Shown piece after piece: positions 28,544 through 38,366 of a stretch of 64,000 nucleotides of DNA. Position 1 is the stretch's first letter, and each line of letters begins with the position of its first letter. The stretch is from Massilia sp. PAMC28688 (GTDB lineage Bacteria; Pseudomonadota; Gammaproteobacteria; Burkholderiales; Burkholderiaceae_D): positions 496,001 through 560,000 of the forward strand of contig NZ_CP080378.1 of the NCBI RefSeq assembly GCF_019443445.1. The letters are read 5' to 3'. The notes beneath the pieces are model-generated. The model did no database searches, was not told the origin of the DNA, and was given only the letters and a program-made list of their open reading frames with translations. Position numbers and translations under genes: made by a program.

Positions 28544-29989
28544 ATGCAGCAGCCCCCTACGCAGCAGCCCTCTCCGCAGCAGCCCCACCGGCACGCGCCT
28601 TTTACTGTCCGCTCCGAGACGGCTGCCTTGTGGCACCTGTCCTGGCCGATGCTGGTGGGACAGCTGGCGACGGTGGGCATGGGCGTGGCGGACGTTGCCA
28701 TGACGGGCCAGGTGAGCGCGGCCGCCCTGGCTGCCGTCTCGCTGGGCGCATCGGTATGGTCGATCATCGTGGTGACCGTGATTGGCGTGATGCAGGCCAT
28801 TAATACAGTAGTGGCACACGAAATAGGCGCCGGCCAGACCGCAAGCATCGCCCACACCGTGCGCCAGGCGCTGTGGAAAGGGGCCCTGGTAGGGCTGGTG
28901 GCCTGCCTGCTCACCAACCTGGCCACACTGGTATTCAATCATATTGGCCTGGAAGCGAGCGTCAATGCCGAAGCTTCCCTGTATGTGCACGTGATCAGCC
29001 TGGGCATGCCGGCCTTTGCGTGCTTTCGCGCCCTCTACGGCTACACCACGAGCATTAACGAGACCAAGCCCGTGATGGTCATTTCCATCCTCGGCCTGCT
29101 GTACAACATCCTGGCCAACTGGCTGCTCATTTTCGGCAACTGGGGCTTTCCCGAGCTGGGCGCCCTGGGCTGCGCGGTGGCCACCGCTTCCGGCATGTGG
29201 CTCATGCTCCTGGCCATGGTGGCCTGGATCCGCTATGCGCCTGCCTACCGCGCCACCTATCCGTTCACGCATTGGGAAGGTCCCCACTGGCCGGAAATTG
29301 CCGCCATGCTGCGCCTCGGCCTGCCCATTGGCGTGACCTATTTCGCCGAAGTGAGCGCCTTTGGCGCCGTAAGCCTGCTGGTGGCGCGCTTTGGTGTGGT
29401 GCAGGTGGCGGCGCACCAGATCGCACTGAATTTTGCCTCCTTCGTGTTCATGGTCCCGCTCAGTTTTGGCGTGGGCATGATAACCCGCGTCGGCCAGGCG
29501 CTGGGCGAAGGCAATCCGGCGCGGGCCCGCTTCGCGTCCTTTGTGGGCGTGGGCATGTCGGTCGCCTTTTCCGTACTGTCGGCCCTGTTCATCCTCGTGT
29601 TTCGCTGGGAAATCGCGCGCGCCTACACGGTGGACCCGGCGGTGCAAGCCCTGTGCGTGCAGCTGCTGCTGTTTGCCGCCCTGTTCCAGCTGTCCGATGC
29701 CACCCAGGTGGCCGCCTCGTCCGCCATACGCGGCTACAAGGTCACGCGCCAGCCCATGCAGATCCAGTTGCTGGCGTTCTGGGGCGTTTCCCTGCCGGTG
29801 GGCTGCATGCTGGGCCTGGCGCCGGACTGGTTCGCCTGGTCGCCGGCGCAGCCCATGGCCGCCCAGGGCTTCTGGATCGGCCTGGTGCTGGGCCTGACCG
29901 TCGCTGCCGTGCTGCTGACCTGGTCGCTGCAGCGCCTGTCGCGCCTGCGGGCGCAGCCGGCCGCGCCCGTGGCTGCCCCCGCACGCTAG
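28544..29989 (+). CDS. MATE family efflux transporter
   Basis: 481 residues from ATG 28544; a longer frame upstream has no ribosome binding site. The N-terminal tail is Gln/Pro-rich (MQQPPTQQPSPQQP), followed by 12 membrane segments in two MATE halves. The first starts LWHLSWPMLVGQLATVGMGV and includes TMIIVVTVIGVMQAINTVVAHE-type helices; the second begins EIAAMLRLGLPIGVTYFAE. NorM-like members export cationic drugs using Na+ or H+. Substrate unknown. Confidence 0.92.
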   Translation: MQQPPTQQPSPQQPHRHAPFTVRSETAALWHLSWPMLVGQLATVGMGVADVAMTGQVSAAALAAVSLGASVWSIIVVTVIGVMQAINTVVAHEIGAGQTASIAHTVRQALWKGALVGLVACLLTNLATLVFNHIGLEASVNAEASLYVHVISLGMPAFACFRALYGYTTSINETKPVMVISILGLLYNILANWLLIFGNWGFPELGALGCAVATASGMWLMLLAMVAWIRYAPAYRATYPFTHWEGPHWPEIAAMLRLGLPIGVTYFAEVSAFGAVSLLVARFGVVQVAAHQIALNFASFVFMVPLSFGVGMITRVGQALGEGNPARARFASFVGVGMSVAFSVLSALFILVFRWEIARAYTVDPAVQALCVQLLLFAALFQLSDATQVAASSAIRGYKVTRQPMQIQLLAFWGVSLPVGCMLGLAPDWFAWSPAQPMAAQGFWIGLVLGLTVAAVLLTWSLQRLSRLRAQPAAPVAAPAR

Positions 29990-30080
29990 TGTTGCTAAGT
30001 ATTCATATTTACAGCGGGATCGGCGTGACTCTGGTATCGTCTTGCCGGTTCATCAGATTAACTTTCACAAAGAGACTCCC

Positions 30081-32297
30081 ATGCGCTTTATGCTCTGTCT
30101 TCTCGCTGCATTGTCGTGCGCGCCGGCCCTGGCCGAGCGCCTGACACTGGACCGCATCCACGCCGATTCTGCCCTGTCGGGCAAGCCGGTGACGAACCTG
30201 AAAGTGTCGCCCGACGGCGCGCGCGTGACCTTCCTGCGCGGCCGCCCCGACAACCAGTACCAGATGGATTTGTGGGAATACAACATGAAGGCGAAGACCC
30301 AGCGCCGCCTGGTCGATTCCAAGCTGCTGGTGCCTAATGAAGTACTTTCGCCGGAAGAGCAGGCGCGGCGTGAACGGGCGCGCAGCGCCAGCCTGTCGGG
30401 CATCCTGAACTACAGCTGGTCCCCGGACGGTAACACGCTGCTGGTGCCGATCGCGGGCGACCTGTTCCTGGTCGACGCCAACAAGCCGGCATCGGCGCGC
30501 AAGGTCGCCAGCGGCAACGTGGCCGACCCCAAGCTGTCGCCAAAGGGCCGCTACCTGTCCTTCGTGCGCAAGCAGAACCTGTTCGTGATCGACCTGACCA
30601 CCGGCCAGGAAAAACAGCTCACCACCGACGGCGGCGGCACCGTTTTCAATGGCGAAGCCGAATTCGTGGCCCAGGAAGAGATGGACCAGCGCACCGGTTA
30701 CTACTGGGCGCCTGATGAATCGTACATCGCCTACAAGCGCTTTGACGAGTCGCCGGTCCCGGTCGTGAAGCGGTTTGAAATCCTGGCCGACCGCACCACC
30801 GTGGTTGAGCAGCGCTATCCGGCCGCGGGCGACCCGAATGTGCTGGTGGACCTGATGCTGGTCTCGCCCGTCACCGGCGCCCAGCGCAAGGTGGAACTGG
30901 GCGCGAACCGCGATATCTACCTGGTGCAGGCCGACTGGAGTGCCGACAGCAAGCATCTGGTGTACCAGCTGCAGTCGCGCGACCAGAAGCGCCTGGACCT
31001 GATTGCCGTCGACGCCGCCACGCTGGCGCAGCGCCCCCTGCTCACGGAAACCTCGCGCACCTGGGTCAGCCTGCACAACGACCTCAAGTTCCTCAAGGGC
31101 CGCAACGCCTTTTTGTGGTCGTCCGAGCGCACCGGTCGCAACCACCTGTACCTGTATGACATGTCCGGCAAGCTGCTGACGGCTGTCTCGGCCGGCAACT
31201 GGGGCATCGACGAAGTCCTGGCAGTCGACGAGAAAGCCAACCGCGTGTATGTGGCCTCGAACCGCGACGCCGCCATCGACCGCCAGGTCTATGCGCTGGC
31301 ACTGAACGGCAGCACGGCCGACAAGCCAACCCGCATCACCAAGGCCGACGGCTGGCACAACGTGTCGTTTGCGCAGAACGGCCAGATCTACGTCGACAAC
31401 TTCTCCGATCCATCGACCCCGCCGCAGGTATCGATCCACCGCGCCGACGGCAAGATGATCGACTGGCTGGAAAAGAACGAAGTCAATGCCAGCCACCCCT
31501 ACGCGCGCTACATGCCGGACCTGCTCAAGCCGGAATACGGCACGCTGCAATCGCACGATGGCCAGACCCTGCACTACTCGATCATCAAGCCGGCCCGCAT
31601 GCAGCCGAACGCGAAGTATCCGGTGTATGTGTCCCATTACGGCGGCCCCGGCGCCCAGCACGTGGCGCGCCGCTGGGGTGGCGACTTTGACCAGTACATG
31701 GCGCAGCAGGGCTTTATCGTGTTCAAGCTCGACAACCGTGGCTCGGCGCGCCGCGAGCGCAAGTTCGTTGACGCCATCTACGGCAACATGGGCAAGGCCG
31801 AAGTGGAAGACCAGCTGGTGGGCATCGACTGGCTGCGCAAGCAAAGCTTCGTCGACCCGGCGCGCATTGGCGTCAACGGCTGGAGCTACGGCGGCTACCT
31901 GACGCTGCGCCTGCTGTCGGCAGCGTCCGACAAGATCGCCATTGGCGTTTCCGGCGCACCGGTGACCGACTGGGCCCTGTACGACACCCATTACACCGAA
32001 CGCTACACGGGCGGCACCCCAAAAGCCAACCCTGACGCATACAAGAACAGCGGCGTCTTCAACTATCTCGATGGTCTGAAGTCACCCCTGCTGCTGATTC
32101 ATGGCATGGCCGACGATAACGTCCTGTTCAGCAATACCACGCGCCTGATCGATGAACTGGTCAACCGTGGTGTCCGCTTCGATCTGATGACCTATCCCGG
32201 CGCCAAGCACGGCATCGCTTCGCGGGCAGGCAAGCGTCACCGCGACGCTACCATCGACGCCTTCTTCCGCAAGCATCTGGCGGAACCGCGCCGTTAA
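30081..32297 (+). CDS. S9 family peptidase, dipeptidyl-peptidase IV type, secreted
   Basis: 738 residues from ATG 30081 with a signal peptide (MRFMLCLLAALSCAPALA). The N-terminal two thirds form the beta-propeller (DPPIV_N; VSPDGARVTFLRG, EFVAQEEMDQRTGYYWAPD with the EE pair that binds the substrate amino terminus). The hydrolase domain has Ser602 in GWSYGG, Asp678/679 in MADDNVL and His710 in GAKHG. It should cleave X-Pro or X-Ala dipeptides from exported peptides. Terminator at 32318-32349. Confidence 0.94.
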   Translation: MRFMLCLLAALSCAPALAERLTLDRIHADSALSGKPVTNLKVSPDGARVTFLRGRPDNQYQMDLWEYNMKAKTQRRLVDSKLLVPNEVLSPEEQARRERARSASLSGILNYSWSPDGNTLLVPIAGDLFLVDANKPASARKVASGNVADPKLSPKGRYLSFVRKQNLFVIDLTTGQEKQLTTDGGGTVFNGEAEFVAQEEMDQRTGYYWAPDESYIAYKRFDESPVPVVKRFEILADRTTVVEQRYPAAGDPNVLVDLMLVSPVTGAQRKVELGANRDIYLVQADWSADSKHLVYQLQSRDQKRLDLIAVDAATLAQRPLLTETSRTWVSLHNDLKFLKGRNAFLWSSERTGRNHLYLYDMSGKLLTAVSAGNWGIDEVLAVDEKANRVYVASNRDAAIDRQVYALALNGSTADKPTRITKADGWHNVSFAQNGQIYVDNFSDPSTPPQVSIHRADGKMIDWLEKNEVNASHPYARYMPDLLKPEYGTLQSHDGQTLHYSIIKPARMQPNAKYPVYVSHYGGPGAQHVARRWGGDFDQYMAQQGFIVFKLDNRGSARRERKFVDAIYGNMGKAEVEDQLVGIDWLRKQSFVDPARIGVNGWSYGGYLTLRLLSAASDKIAIGVSGAPVTDWALYDTHYTERYTGGTPKANPDAYKNSGVFNYLDGLKSPLLLIHGMADDNVLFSNTTRLIDELVNRGVRFDLMTYPGAKHGIASRAGKRHRDATIDAFFRKHLAEPRR

Positions 32298-32317
32298 ATG
32301 CCGGGCCGGTAAACAAG

Positions 32318-32349
32318 AATAGCCGCGTTGATCGCGGCTATTTTTTTTT
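32318..32349 (+). terminator. Rho-independent terminator of the S9 peptidase gene
   Basis: Stem AATAGCCGCG / CGCGGCTATT with a five-base loop and nine T. Confidence 0.9.
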
Positions 32350-32427
32350 GTGCAAAGCCGGGAGGCAGCGCCCGCGCAGGCAAGGCACGCGCACTACGCG
32401 CAACACACACGGGCACCGGCGCTGCGC

Positions 32428-32459
32428 AAAAAAATAGCCGCGACATGCGCGGCTATTTT
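32428..32459 (-). terminator. Rho-independent terminator of csbD
   Basis: Stem AAAATAGCCGCG / CGCGGCTATTTT, T-run on the minus strand. The stem is nearly the same as that of the terminator at 32318-32349, about 110 bp away. Confidence 0.85.
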
Positions 32460-32482
32460 CTGCAGGCTCAGGCTAGAACTTT

Positions 32483-32662
32483 TCAGTTCAGCGAGTCCTT
32501 GACTTGCTCCTTGGCATCACCATATTTTTCCTGGGTTTTGCCTTCCACCTGGTTCTTCAGGCCCTTGGCTTCCTGCTCTTTATTGCCAACCATCTTGCCG
32601 GCCTCTTCCTGAATCTTGCCGCCGATGTCTTGCATCTTGCCATTGACTTGGTCTTTGTTCAT
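32483..32662 (-). CDS. CsbD family stress protein
   Basis: 59 residues from ATG 32662 with AAGGAG upstream. Very hydrophilic: MNKDQVNGKMQDIGGKIQEE and a second similar helix KGLKNQVEGKTQEKYGDAKE, the CsbD fold. CsbD-like proteins are induced under general stress, biochemical role unknown. Independent gene with its own terminator. Confidence 0.92.
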   Translation of the reverse strand: MNKDQVNGKMQDIGGKIQEEAGKMVGNKEQEAKGLKNQVEGKTQEKYGDAKEQVKDSLN

Positions 32663-32780
32663 GATGGACTCCTTGTTGTTGCCCATGTCCGGGTGGACAT
32701 GCAGTGAGTTCATCATAGGACGGACAGGCAGCTGTTTCTGTTCGTTCGCATACATTCAGCCGTCATTTTCCTGACAACTA

Positions 32781-33404
32781 TTACCGGGCGGGCTTGCGCC
32801 AGACACTGGCGAGCCAGGGCTGCTGCTCGCGCGGCAATCCTGGTGGCCGATAATAGTGATGCAAGGCGGTAAAGCCTGCTGACGTGACGAAACGCTCCCA
32901 CGTTTCATAATCGTAGTAACTGCCGTAACGGTCGCCGTTCCAGCCTTCCTGGTTCTGGCCGCGCGGATTGGAACTGAACAGCACGCCGCCAGGCTTGAGG
33001 CAGGCAAACAAACTGGCCAGCACCGCCGGCAGCACGCGGCTGGGCACGTGAAACAGCACGGCATTGGCGAACACGCCGTCAAACATGCAGGCGGGAAGAT
33101 CGAGGTGGGCGAACTCCTGCTGCCACACTTCGCAGCCACTGTAGGCACGTGCCATCTTGACGAACTCGGCCGAGCCGTCGACCCCGACCGCGCGGTGGCC
33201 CATGGCGGAGAAAGCCTTCAGGTCGCGTCCCGGACCGCAGCCCAGGTCCAGCAGCGTGAATGGGGCCGGCGCCTCGATGGCGGCCAGCAGCGCCGACATG
33301 TTCTGGCTGACGTCGTGGTCGATGGTACCGGCAAAGAATTGCTCGGCATGCTGGTCGTAGTGCGCCAGCGTGCGGCGCGTGATGGCGTCAATCTCGTCGT
33401 TCAT
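32781..33404 (-). CDS. Class I SAM-dependent methyltransferase
   Basis: 207 residues. SAM motif I is LLDLGCGPGRDLKAF near residue 50, followed by AVGVDGSAEFVKMA. The start block MNDEIDAITRRTLAHYDQHA is common in small methyltransferases of unknown substrate, some annotated as tellurite-resistance TehB-like. Cytoplasmic. The M13 gene upstream ends 31 nt before this start, so co-transcription is possible. Substrate cannot be read from the sequence. Confidence 0.85.
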   Translation of the reverse strand: MNDEIDAITRRTLAHYDQHAEQFFAGTIDHDVSQNMSALLAAIEAPAPFTLLDLGCGPGRDLKAFSAMGHRAVGVDGSAEFVKMARAYSGCEVWQQEFAHLDLPACMFDGVFANAVLFHVPSRVLPAVLASLFACLKPGGVLFSSNPRGQNQEGWNGDRYGSYYDYETWERFVTSAGFTALHHYYRPPGLPREQQPWLASVWRKPAR

Positions 33405-33435
33405 GGCCCGATCTTAACACCATCATCCCCCGCTG

Positions 33436-35505
33436 TTACCAGACCTTGACGCGCTCGGCGGGCGCCAGGTACAGCGCCTGGCCAGGCTGCACATTAAACG
33501 CCTTGTACCACGCATCGAGATTGCGCACGATGGCAGTGCGGTACGGCGCCGGCGCATGGCCATCGGTGAGGACTTGCTGGCGGTAGGCCGGTTCGCGCAT
33601 CTTGGACTGCCACGCCCTGGCGTAGCCGGTGAAGAACTGCTGGTCGGCGTCGGCAGGCGCATCCTTGCCTGCCAGCGTGGCGCGGTAGGCATCATGGGCC
33701 GCCGCCACGCCGGCCAGGTCGGCCAGGTTTTCCGACAGCGTCAGCTGGCCATTCACGTTCAGGTCCGGGAACGGCTGGTAAGCGCTGAACTGGTCGACCA
33801 GGCGATTGGCCGCCTTCTTGAAGTGGTCCATATCGCCCTTGGTCCACCAGTCGCGCAGGCGGCCCTGGGCGTCGAACTGGGCGCCCTGGTCGTCAAAGCT
33901 GTGGCTGATCTCATGGCCAATGATGGAACCGATGGCGCCGTAATTGGCCGCGTCCGATGCCTGCGGGTCAAAGAAGGGCGGCTGCAGGATCGCGGCCGGA
34001 AAGTTCATCGCGTTTTGCAGCGGCAGGTTGACCGCGTTGACCAGCTGGGGCGGCATCGACCAGGCAGTCTTGTCCACCTTCTGGCCCAGTTTGGCGATGG
34101 CGCGGTCGTAGTGGAACTGCTCGGCGCGCACGGCATTGCCAAAGGCATCGTCGCGCGCCACCTTCAGGCCGTCAAAGGACATCCAGCGGTCCGGATAGCC
34201 GATACCCACATACATGGTGCGCAGCTTTTCCTGGGCCTGGGCCCGGGTGGCCGGTGCCATCCAGTCCAGCGCGTCGATGCGCTTGCTGAACGCGCCGATG
34301 ATATTGCTGACCATTTGCTTGAGGCGCACCTTGTTCTCGGCCGGGAAATAGCGCTCCACGTACAGGCGCCCCACTGCTTCGTCCATGGCATAGTTGGTCG
34401 CGCCCAGGGCACGCTTCCAGCGCGCCGCCTGCTGCGGGGTACCCGACAGGGCCTGGCGGAACAGGAAGGCCTGGTCCCCGAATGCCTTCGGCAGCGTGGA
34501 CGACAAGTGATTGATCTTGTGGAAGGCGAGGTAGTCGCGCCACACCTCGATGTCGGCGCTTTCCACCAGGGTGGCGGCGCCGGCCACCGCATCCGGGTGC
34601 CAGACAATGAAGTTGTCCGCCTTGTCCAGGCGCGCCGCCTTGAAGAAGGCGTTCCAGTCCATGCCAGGCGCCTTGACTGCGAAGTCCTTGCGCGACCACT
34701 TGTTGTTACCCTTCTGGACGTCCGACGAATCCTCGCGCGTGGCGTGGGCCTGGGCGATGCGTGTTTCGAGCGCCATCACGCGCGCGGCGCGCATGTCTGG
34801 CTCGCTGTAGCCGGCCAGCCTCAGCATGGCCGCGATGTGGTCCTGGTACTTGGTGCGCAGCGTGGCCATGCGCGCACTCTCGGTCAGGTAATAGGCCCGG
34901 TCGGGCATGCCCAGGCCACCTTGCAGCAGGTAGGGCGTATTGCGGGTCGGGTCGTCCAGGCCCTGGGCCACCCACAGGCCGAACAGGTTCTCGGTATGGA
35001 AATTGGTGTTGTTGAGCGGGTCGACATCAGCGCGCAGGGAGCTGCCCAGCGCACGCGCCAGTGCCGTCTTGCTGTTGATCGCATCGATCTGCTTGAGCAT
35101 GGGCTTGAGTGGCGCCAGGCCACGCGCCTCGATGCCTGCTTCATCGAGGTAGGCGCTGTAGTAATCGGCCACGCGGCGGGCGTCGCCACTGGCGTTCTTG
35201 TCGGCCGCCACTGCCTCGATCAGCTTGACGATGCGCTCGTTGGTGCGCTCGGCCATGATGGCGAAACCGCCCCAGCTGCTGCGGTCAGCCGGGATGTCGG
35301 TCTTGGCCAGCCACTCGCCGTTAGCATAGGCAAAGAAATCGTCGCCCGGCAGCACGGCGGCGGCGGCCGGCTTGGCGGCTGGCGCGGGAGCCGGCGCCTG
35401 GCCGGCTGCGCTGGCGGCAGCAGCCAGCGCAGCCGAGGCAGCGAGCGTGGCGCCGCACAAGGCCAGGGCGATGGCAGCGTTCAATGGTTTGCAGCGAAAG
35501 TTCAT
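33436..35505 (-). CDS. M13 family metallopeptidase (neprilysin/PepO type), secreted
   Basis: 689 residues from ATG 35505 with AGGAG upstream and a signal peptide (MNFRCKPLNAAIALALCGAT). An Ala/Pro linker follows, then the M13 N-terminal domain (residues about 60-430) and the catalytic domain with H531-E-I-S-H535 and the third ligand in LSENLADLAG. It degrades oligopeptides outside the cytoplasm. The M1 peptidase gene lies 25 nt upstream on the same strand, so the two are probably one operon. Confidence 0.94.
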   Translation of the reverse strand: MNFRCKPLNAAIALALCGATLAASAALAAAASAAGQAPAPAPAAKPAAAAVLPGDDFFAYANGEWLAKTDIPADRSSWGGFAIMAERTNERIVKLIEAVAADKNASGDARRVADYYSAYLDEAGIEARGLAPLKPMLKQIDAINSKTALARALGSSLRADVDPLNNTNFHTENLFGLWVAQGLDDPTRNTPYLLQGGLGMPDRAYYLTESARMATLRTKYQDHIAAMLRLAGYSEPDMRAARVMALETRIAQAHATREDSSDVQKGNNKWSRKDFAVKAPGMDWNAFFKAARLDKADNFIVWHPDAVAGAATLVESADIEVWRDYLAFHKINHLSSTLPKAFGDQAFLFRQALSGTPQQAARWKRALGATNYAMDEAVGRLYVERYFPAENKVRLKQMVSNIIGAFSKRIDALDWMAPATRAQAQEKLRTMYVGIGYPDRWMSFDGLKVARDDAFGNAVRAEQFHYDRAIAKLGQKVDKTAWSMPPQLVNAVNLPLQNAMNFPAAILQPPFFDPQASDAANYGAIGSIIGHEISHSFDDQGAQFDAQGRLRDWWTKGDMDHFKKAANRLVDQFSAYQPFPDLNVNGQLTLSENLADLAGVAAAHDAYRATLAGKDAPADADQQFFTGYARAWQSKMREPAYRQQVLTDGHAPAPYRTAIVRNLDAWYKAFNVQPGQALYLAPAERVKVW

Positions 35506-35530
35506 GCAGTCTCCTGTCAGTGGGTCGTGG

Positions 35531-38170
35531 TTATTGAAGTGCGGCGCGAATTTGCGGCAGCAATGCACTCTTCTGGGCCGCGCGGGTGCGAATGGCATTG
35601 GCCACGCGCGCCGCTTCGGCCTGGGCATCGGGTCCGAAATTATGCTTGACGTAGTCTTCCATCAGGCCCGCGTGCGCCGGGTCGCTGGAACTGCTCACGA
35701 CAGCCGGGAACAGCTTGCTTTGACCGCCCGCCTCCTGGTCCTTCATGAGCGCCTGACGATGGGCGGTGGCGAACTTCCATGCCAGGTCCACGTGGCCGTT
35801 CGAGGCCACCGCCGGCACGAAGCGCGAGGTGACCGCTGCCGGCAGCTGCTCGTTGAGCGCCAGGGCCAGCGTGCGTGCTGCCAGCGCCGGATCGCGGGCG
35901 CCGGCGAGCGCCCGGGCAAGCCGGTTCCTTTCCTCGGAATTCTGGGTCTGCAGCATGCGCGCCGCGATCAGCTCATAGGTCTTGAGATCGGCGTCGCGCC
36001 CGCCCACGCTGACCACGAAACCGAGCATGGAAGGATCCACGCTGGCCGGGTTGGCAAGGTAGGCCGCAAGGTTCTTGCGCGCGAACGCGATCGCCTCAGG
36101 GTGGCCGCCGCGCGCCAGGATGGTGGCCAGCAAAGGGCGCAGCTGGCGCTCTTCGGCCGATTCGCCCTGCCTTATCTGCCAGCCAAGCCTGGCAAAACGC
36201 GACGCCGCGGTAGCGGTCATGAAGCGGCGCAGGGCAGCTTGCTCCGGCGCGGCGTCGGTCATCTCGTCGAGCGTTACCAGCTGGCGCCCAATGGCGCTCC
36301 AGATCGCCAGACGCGGCTCGTCACGGTATTTTTCCAGCAGCTTGAAGTAGCCGTCCAGCCCTACCCGTCCCGCCCCGGCCAGGCTGTAGGTATCGAGCAG
36401 CAGCTTGAGGCGGGTGGTGTCGGCCAGCTTGCCCACCTGCCCGGCCAGCGCGTCAAAGGTGGGCCGGTCATACTGGACCCGGTAGTAGCCCACGCTGCGC
36501 GGATCGATCACCAGCGCGCCGTCGCAGCTTGGCTGGGTCATGGTCATCGATGGTGTGGACAGCAGCGTGTACGCAGCCTTGCCATTGACAACGCCCACCT
36601 GTACCGGCACGTTCCACAAGCGCTTTTCCCTGGCTGGTTCGTCAATGCGGTACTGTTCCTGGGTCAGCGTCACGCGGCGCTTGCCGTTCTCGCAGGCCTG
36701 GCTGACGCCCAGCACCGGATAGCCCGGCACCGTGGTCCAGTCGGAGGCCAGCTGTTCCACCGGCTTGCCCGAAGCCTTTTCCAGTGCCGCCCACAGGTCG
36801 GCGCTGGTGGTGTTGGAGTACTTGTGCTGCGCCATGTAGGCGCGGATGCCCTTGCGGAAGGCGTCCTCGCCCAGGTAATCCTCCAGCATGTGCAAAAAGG
36901 CCTGGCCCTTGACGTAGGTGATGGCATCAAAGGCGTCGGCCGCCTGTTCCTCGGTCAGCACCGGGGTCTGGATCGGATGGGTGGTCTTGCGCGCGTCAAG
37001 CGTCATGACGCCGTCGCGGTCGGCCATGGCGCGCAACTGGGCGCGCCACTCGGGGTGGAAATGCTCGGTGGCCTTGGTCGCCATCCAGGATGCAAAGCCC
37101 TCGTTGAGCCAGAGGTTGTCCCACCACGCCATGGTCACCAGGTTGCCGAACCACTGGTGCGCTACTTCGTGGGCATTGATCTCAAACGAGTTCTGGCGCT
37201 GGCTTTCCGGGCTTGTCTTCGGGTCGAACAGCAGCGTCGTTTCGTTGTACACGATGCCGCCCCAGTTCTCCATGGCGCCATTGAAGCCGCCGGGGATGGC
37301 GATCTGGTCGAGTTTGGGCAGCGGATAGGGCTGGCCGAAGTAGCCGTTGTAATAGCGCAGCAGATTCTTGGTCGCGCCCAGCGCGTAGGCAGCGGTGGGC
37401 AGCTTGCCCTCGGTGGTGACGACACCGATGTCCACGCCGCCGTACTTGATGCTGGCGCGTTCGAGTTCACCGGCCACCAGCACCAGCAGGTAGCTCGGCA
37501 TTTTAGGCGTCACGGCGAACGAGAATCGCTGCAGGCCGCCGTCGAGCTTTTCCTGCTTTTCGACCGGCGTGTTGGAAAAGGCCTTGAACGACACCGGCAA
37601 ATCCACCGTCAGCTTGAAATTGGCGCGAAATGCCGGCTCGTCCCACAGCGGCAGCAGGCGGCGCGCGTCGCTCGGTTCCATGTTCGTGGCCAGCATGGCC
37701 TTTTCGGCGGCGCCCGCCTTGTACTTGAGGCTGAAGATGCCGCGCGCCTCGCGATTGATCGCGCCATGGAACTTGAGCGCCAGCTGATAGCGGCCCGGAG
37801 GCAGCGGCTCGGCCAGTGCAAAGCTCAGAACCTGCTGCTCCTGGTCGATGACGGGGGTGAGCTTGCGCTCGCCAAAGCCGGTGCCGGTCAGGCTGGCCGC
37901 GTCGATCTCGATATTGGCCACATTGAGCTTGATGGCGGACGTGGTGCGCAGCACATCGATTTCGATGGTCTGGGAACCGAGAAAGGTATTGGCCTTGAGA
38001 TCGGGTACCAGGTGGGCGGCATACTGCACCGGCACCACATCCTTGGGCAGCTTGCCCGGGGTGGCGGCAAACGCGAACGGCGCCTCGGCCTGGACGGCGG
38101 GCGTGAACATCGCCAGCGCAGCGCTGACGGCGGCGGCGAGGACGAGGCGGGTGGCGAACAGGTGTCTCAT
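35531..38170 (-). CDS. M1 family aminopeptidase, secreted
   Basis: 879 residues from ATG 38170 (MRHLFATRLVLAAAVSAALA, a signal peptide; GAGAA lies upstream); ATG 38182 is the alternative. The substrate motif is NGAMENWGG; the zinc site is H334-E-V-A-H338 with the third ligand in NEGFASWMA. An ERAP1-like C-terminal helical domain fills the last 350 residues. It removes N-terminal residues from peptides in the periplasm or medium, and with the M13 enzyme forms a peptide-scavenging pair. Confidence 0.93.
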   Translation of the reverse strand: MRHLFATRLVLAAAVSAALAMFTPAVQAEAPFAFAATPGKLPKDVVPVQYAAHLVPDLKANTFLGSQTIEIDVLRTTSAIKLNVANIEIDAASLTGTGFGERKLTPVIDQEQQVLSFALAEPLPPGRYQLALKFHGAINREARGIFSLKYKAGAAEKAMLATNMEPSDARRLLPLWDEPAFRANFKLTVDLPVSFKAFSNTPVEKQEKLDGGLQRFSFAVTPKMPSYLLVLVAGELERASIKYGGVDIGVVTTEGKLPTAAYALGATKNLLRYYNGYFGQPYPLPKLDQIAIPGGFNGAMENWGGIVYNETTLLFDPKTSPESQRQNSFEINAHEVAHQWFGNLVTMAWWDNLWLNEGFASWMATKATEHFHPEWRAQLRAMADRDGVMTLDARKTTHPIQTPVLTEEQAADAFDAITYVKGQAFLHMLEDYLGEDAFRKGIRAYMAQHKYSNTTSADLWAALEKASGKPVEQLASDWTTVPGYPVLGVSQACENGKRRVTLTQEQYRIDEPAREKRLWNVPVQVGVVNGKAAYTLLSTPSMTMTQPSCDGALVIDPRSVGYYRVQYDRPTFDALAGQVGKLADTTRLKLLLDTYSLAGAGRVGLDGYFKLLEKYRDEPRLAIWSAIGRQLVTLDEMTDAAPEQAALRRFMTATAASRFARLGWQIRQGESAEERQLRPLLATILARGGHPEAIAFARKNLAAYLANPASVDPSMLGFVVSVGGRDADLKTYELIAARMLQTQNSEERNRLARALAGARDPALAARTLALALNEQLPAAVTSRFVPAVASNGHVDLAWKFATAHRQALMKDQEAGGQSKLFPAVVSSSSDPAHAGLMEDYVKHNFGPDAQAEAARVANAIRTRAAQKSALLPQIRAALQ

Positions 38171-38366
38171 ACGGATTCTCATAATTGGACGCGAAAACAG
38201 GCGCGCTATCCCAAGGTGCACTGTAAATGCCCGGCAGTCTAAACGATGGGGCCGTGCGACAGACGGCAAAATGGGGCGCCAGAATGCAGAAAACGGGGAT
38301 TGGGCCAAGGTGGCGCTGCGCTGCAATTCACTATATAGTCGGGCCACTTAACCCGAGGAGAGTGCA

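Noticed and set aside
30009..31991. 660-codon open frame on the minus strand
   Set aside because: Antisense to the S9 peptidase, which has signal peptide and catalytic triad.
32318..32459. Inverted-repeat mobile element formed by two similar hairpins
   Set aside because: Both hairpins are ordinary terminators with T-runs in the right direction for their own genes; the similar stems alone do not support an element.
35372..38242. 956-codon open frame on the plus strand
   Set aside because: Antisense to the M1 and M13 peptidase genes, both of which have complete catalytic motifs.
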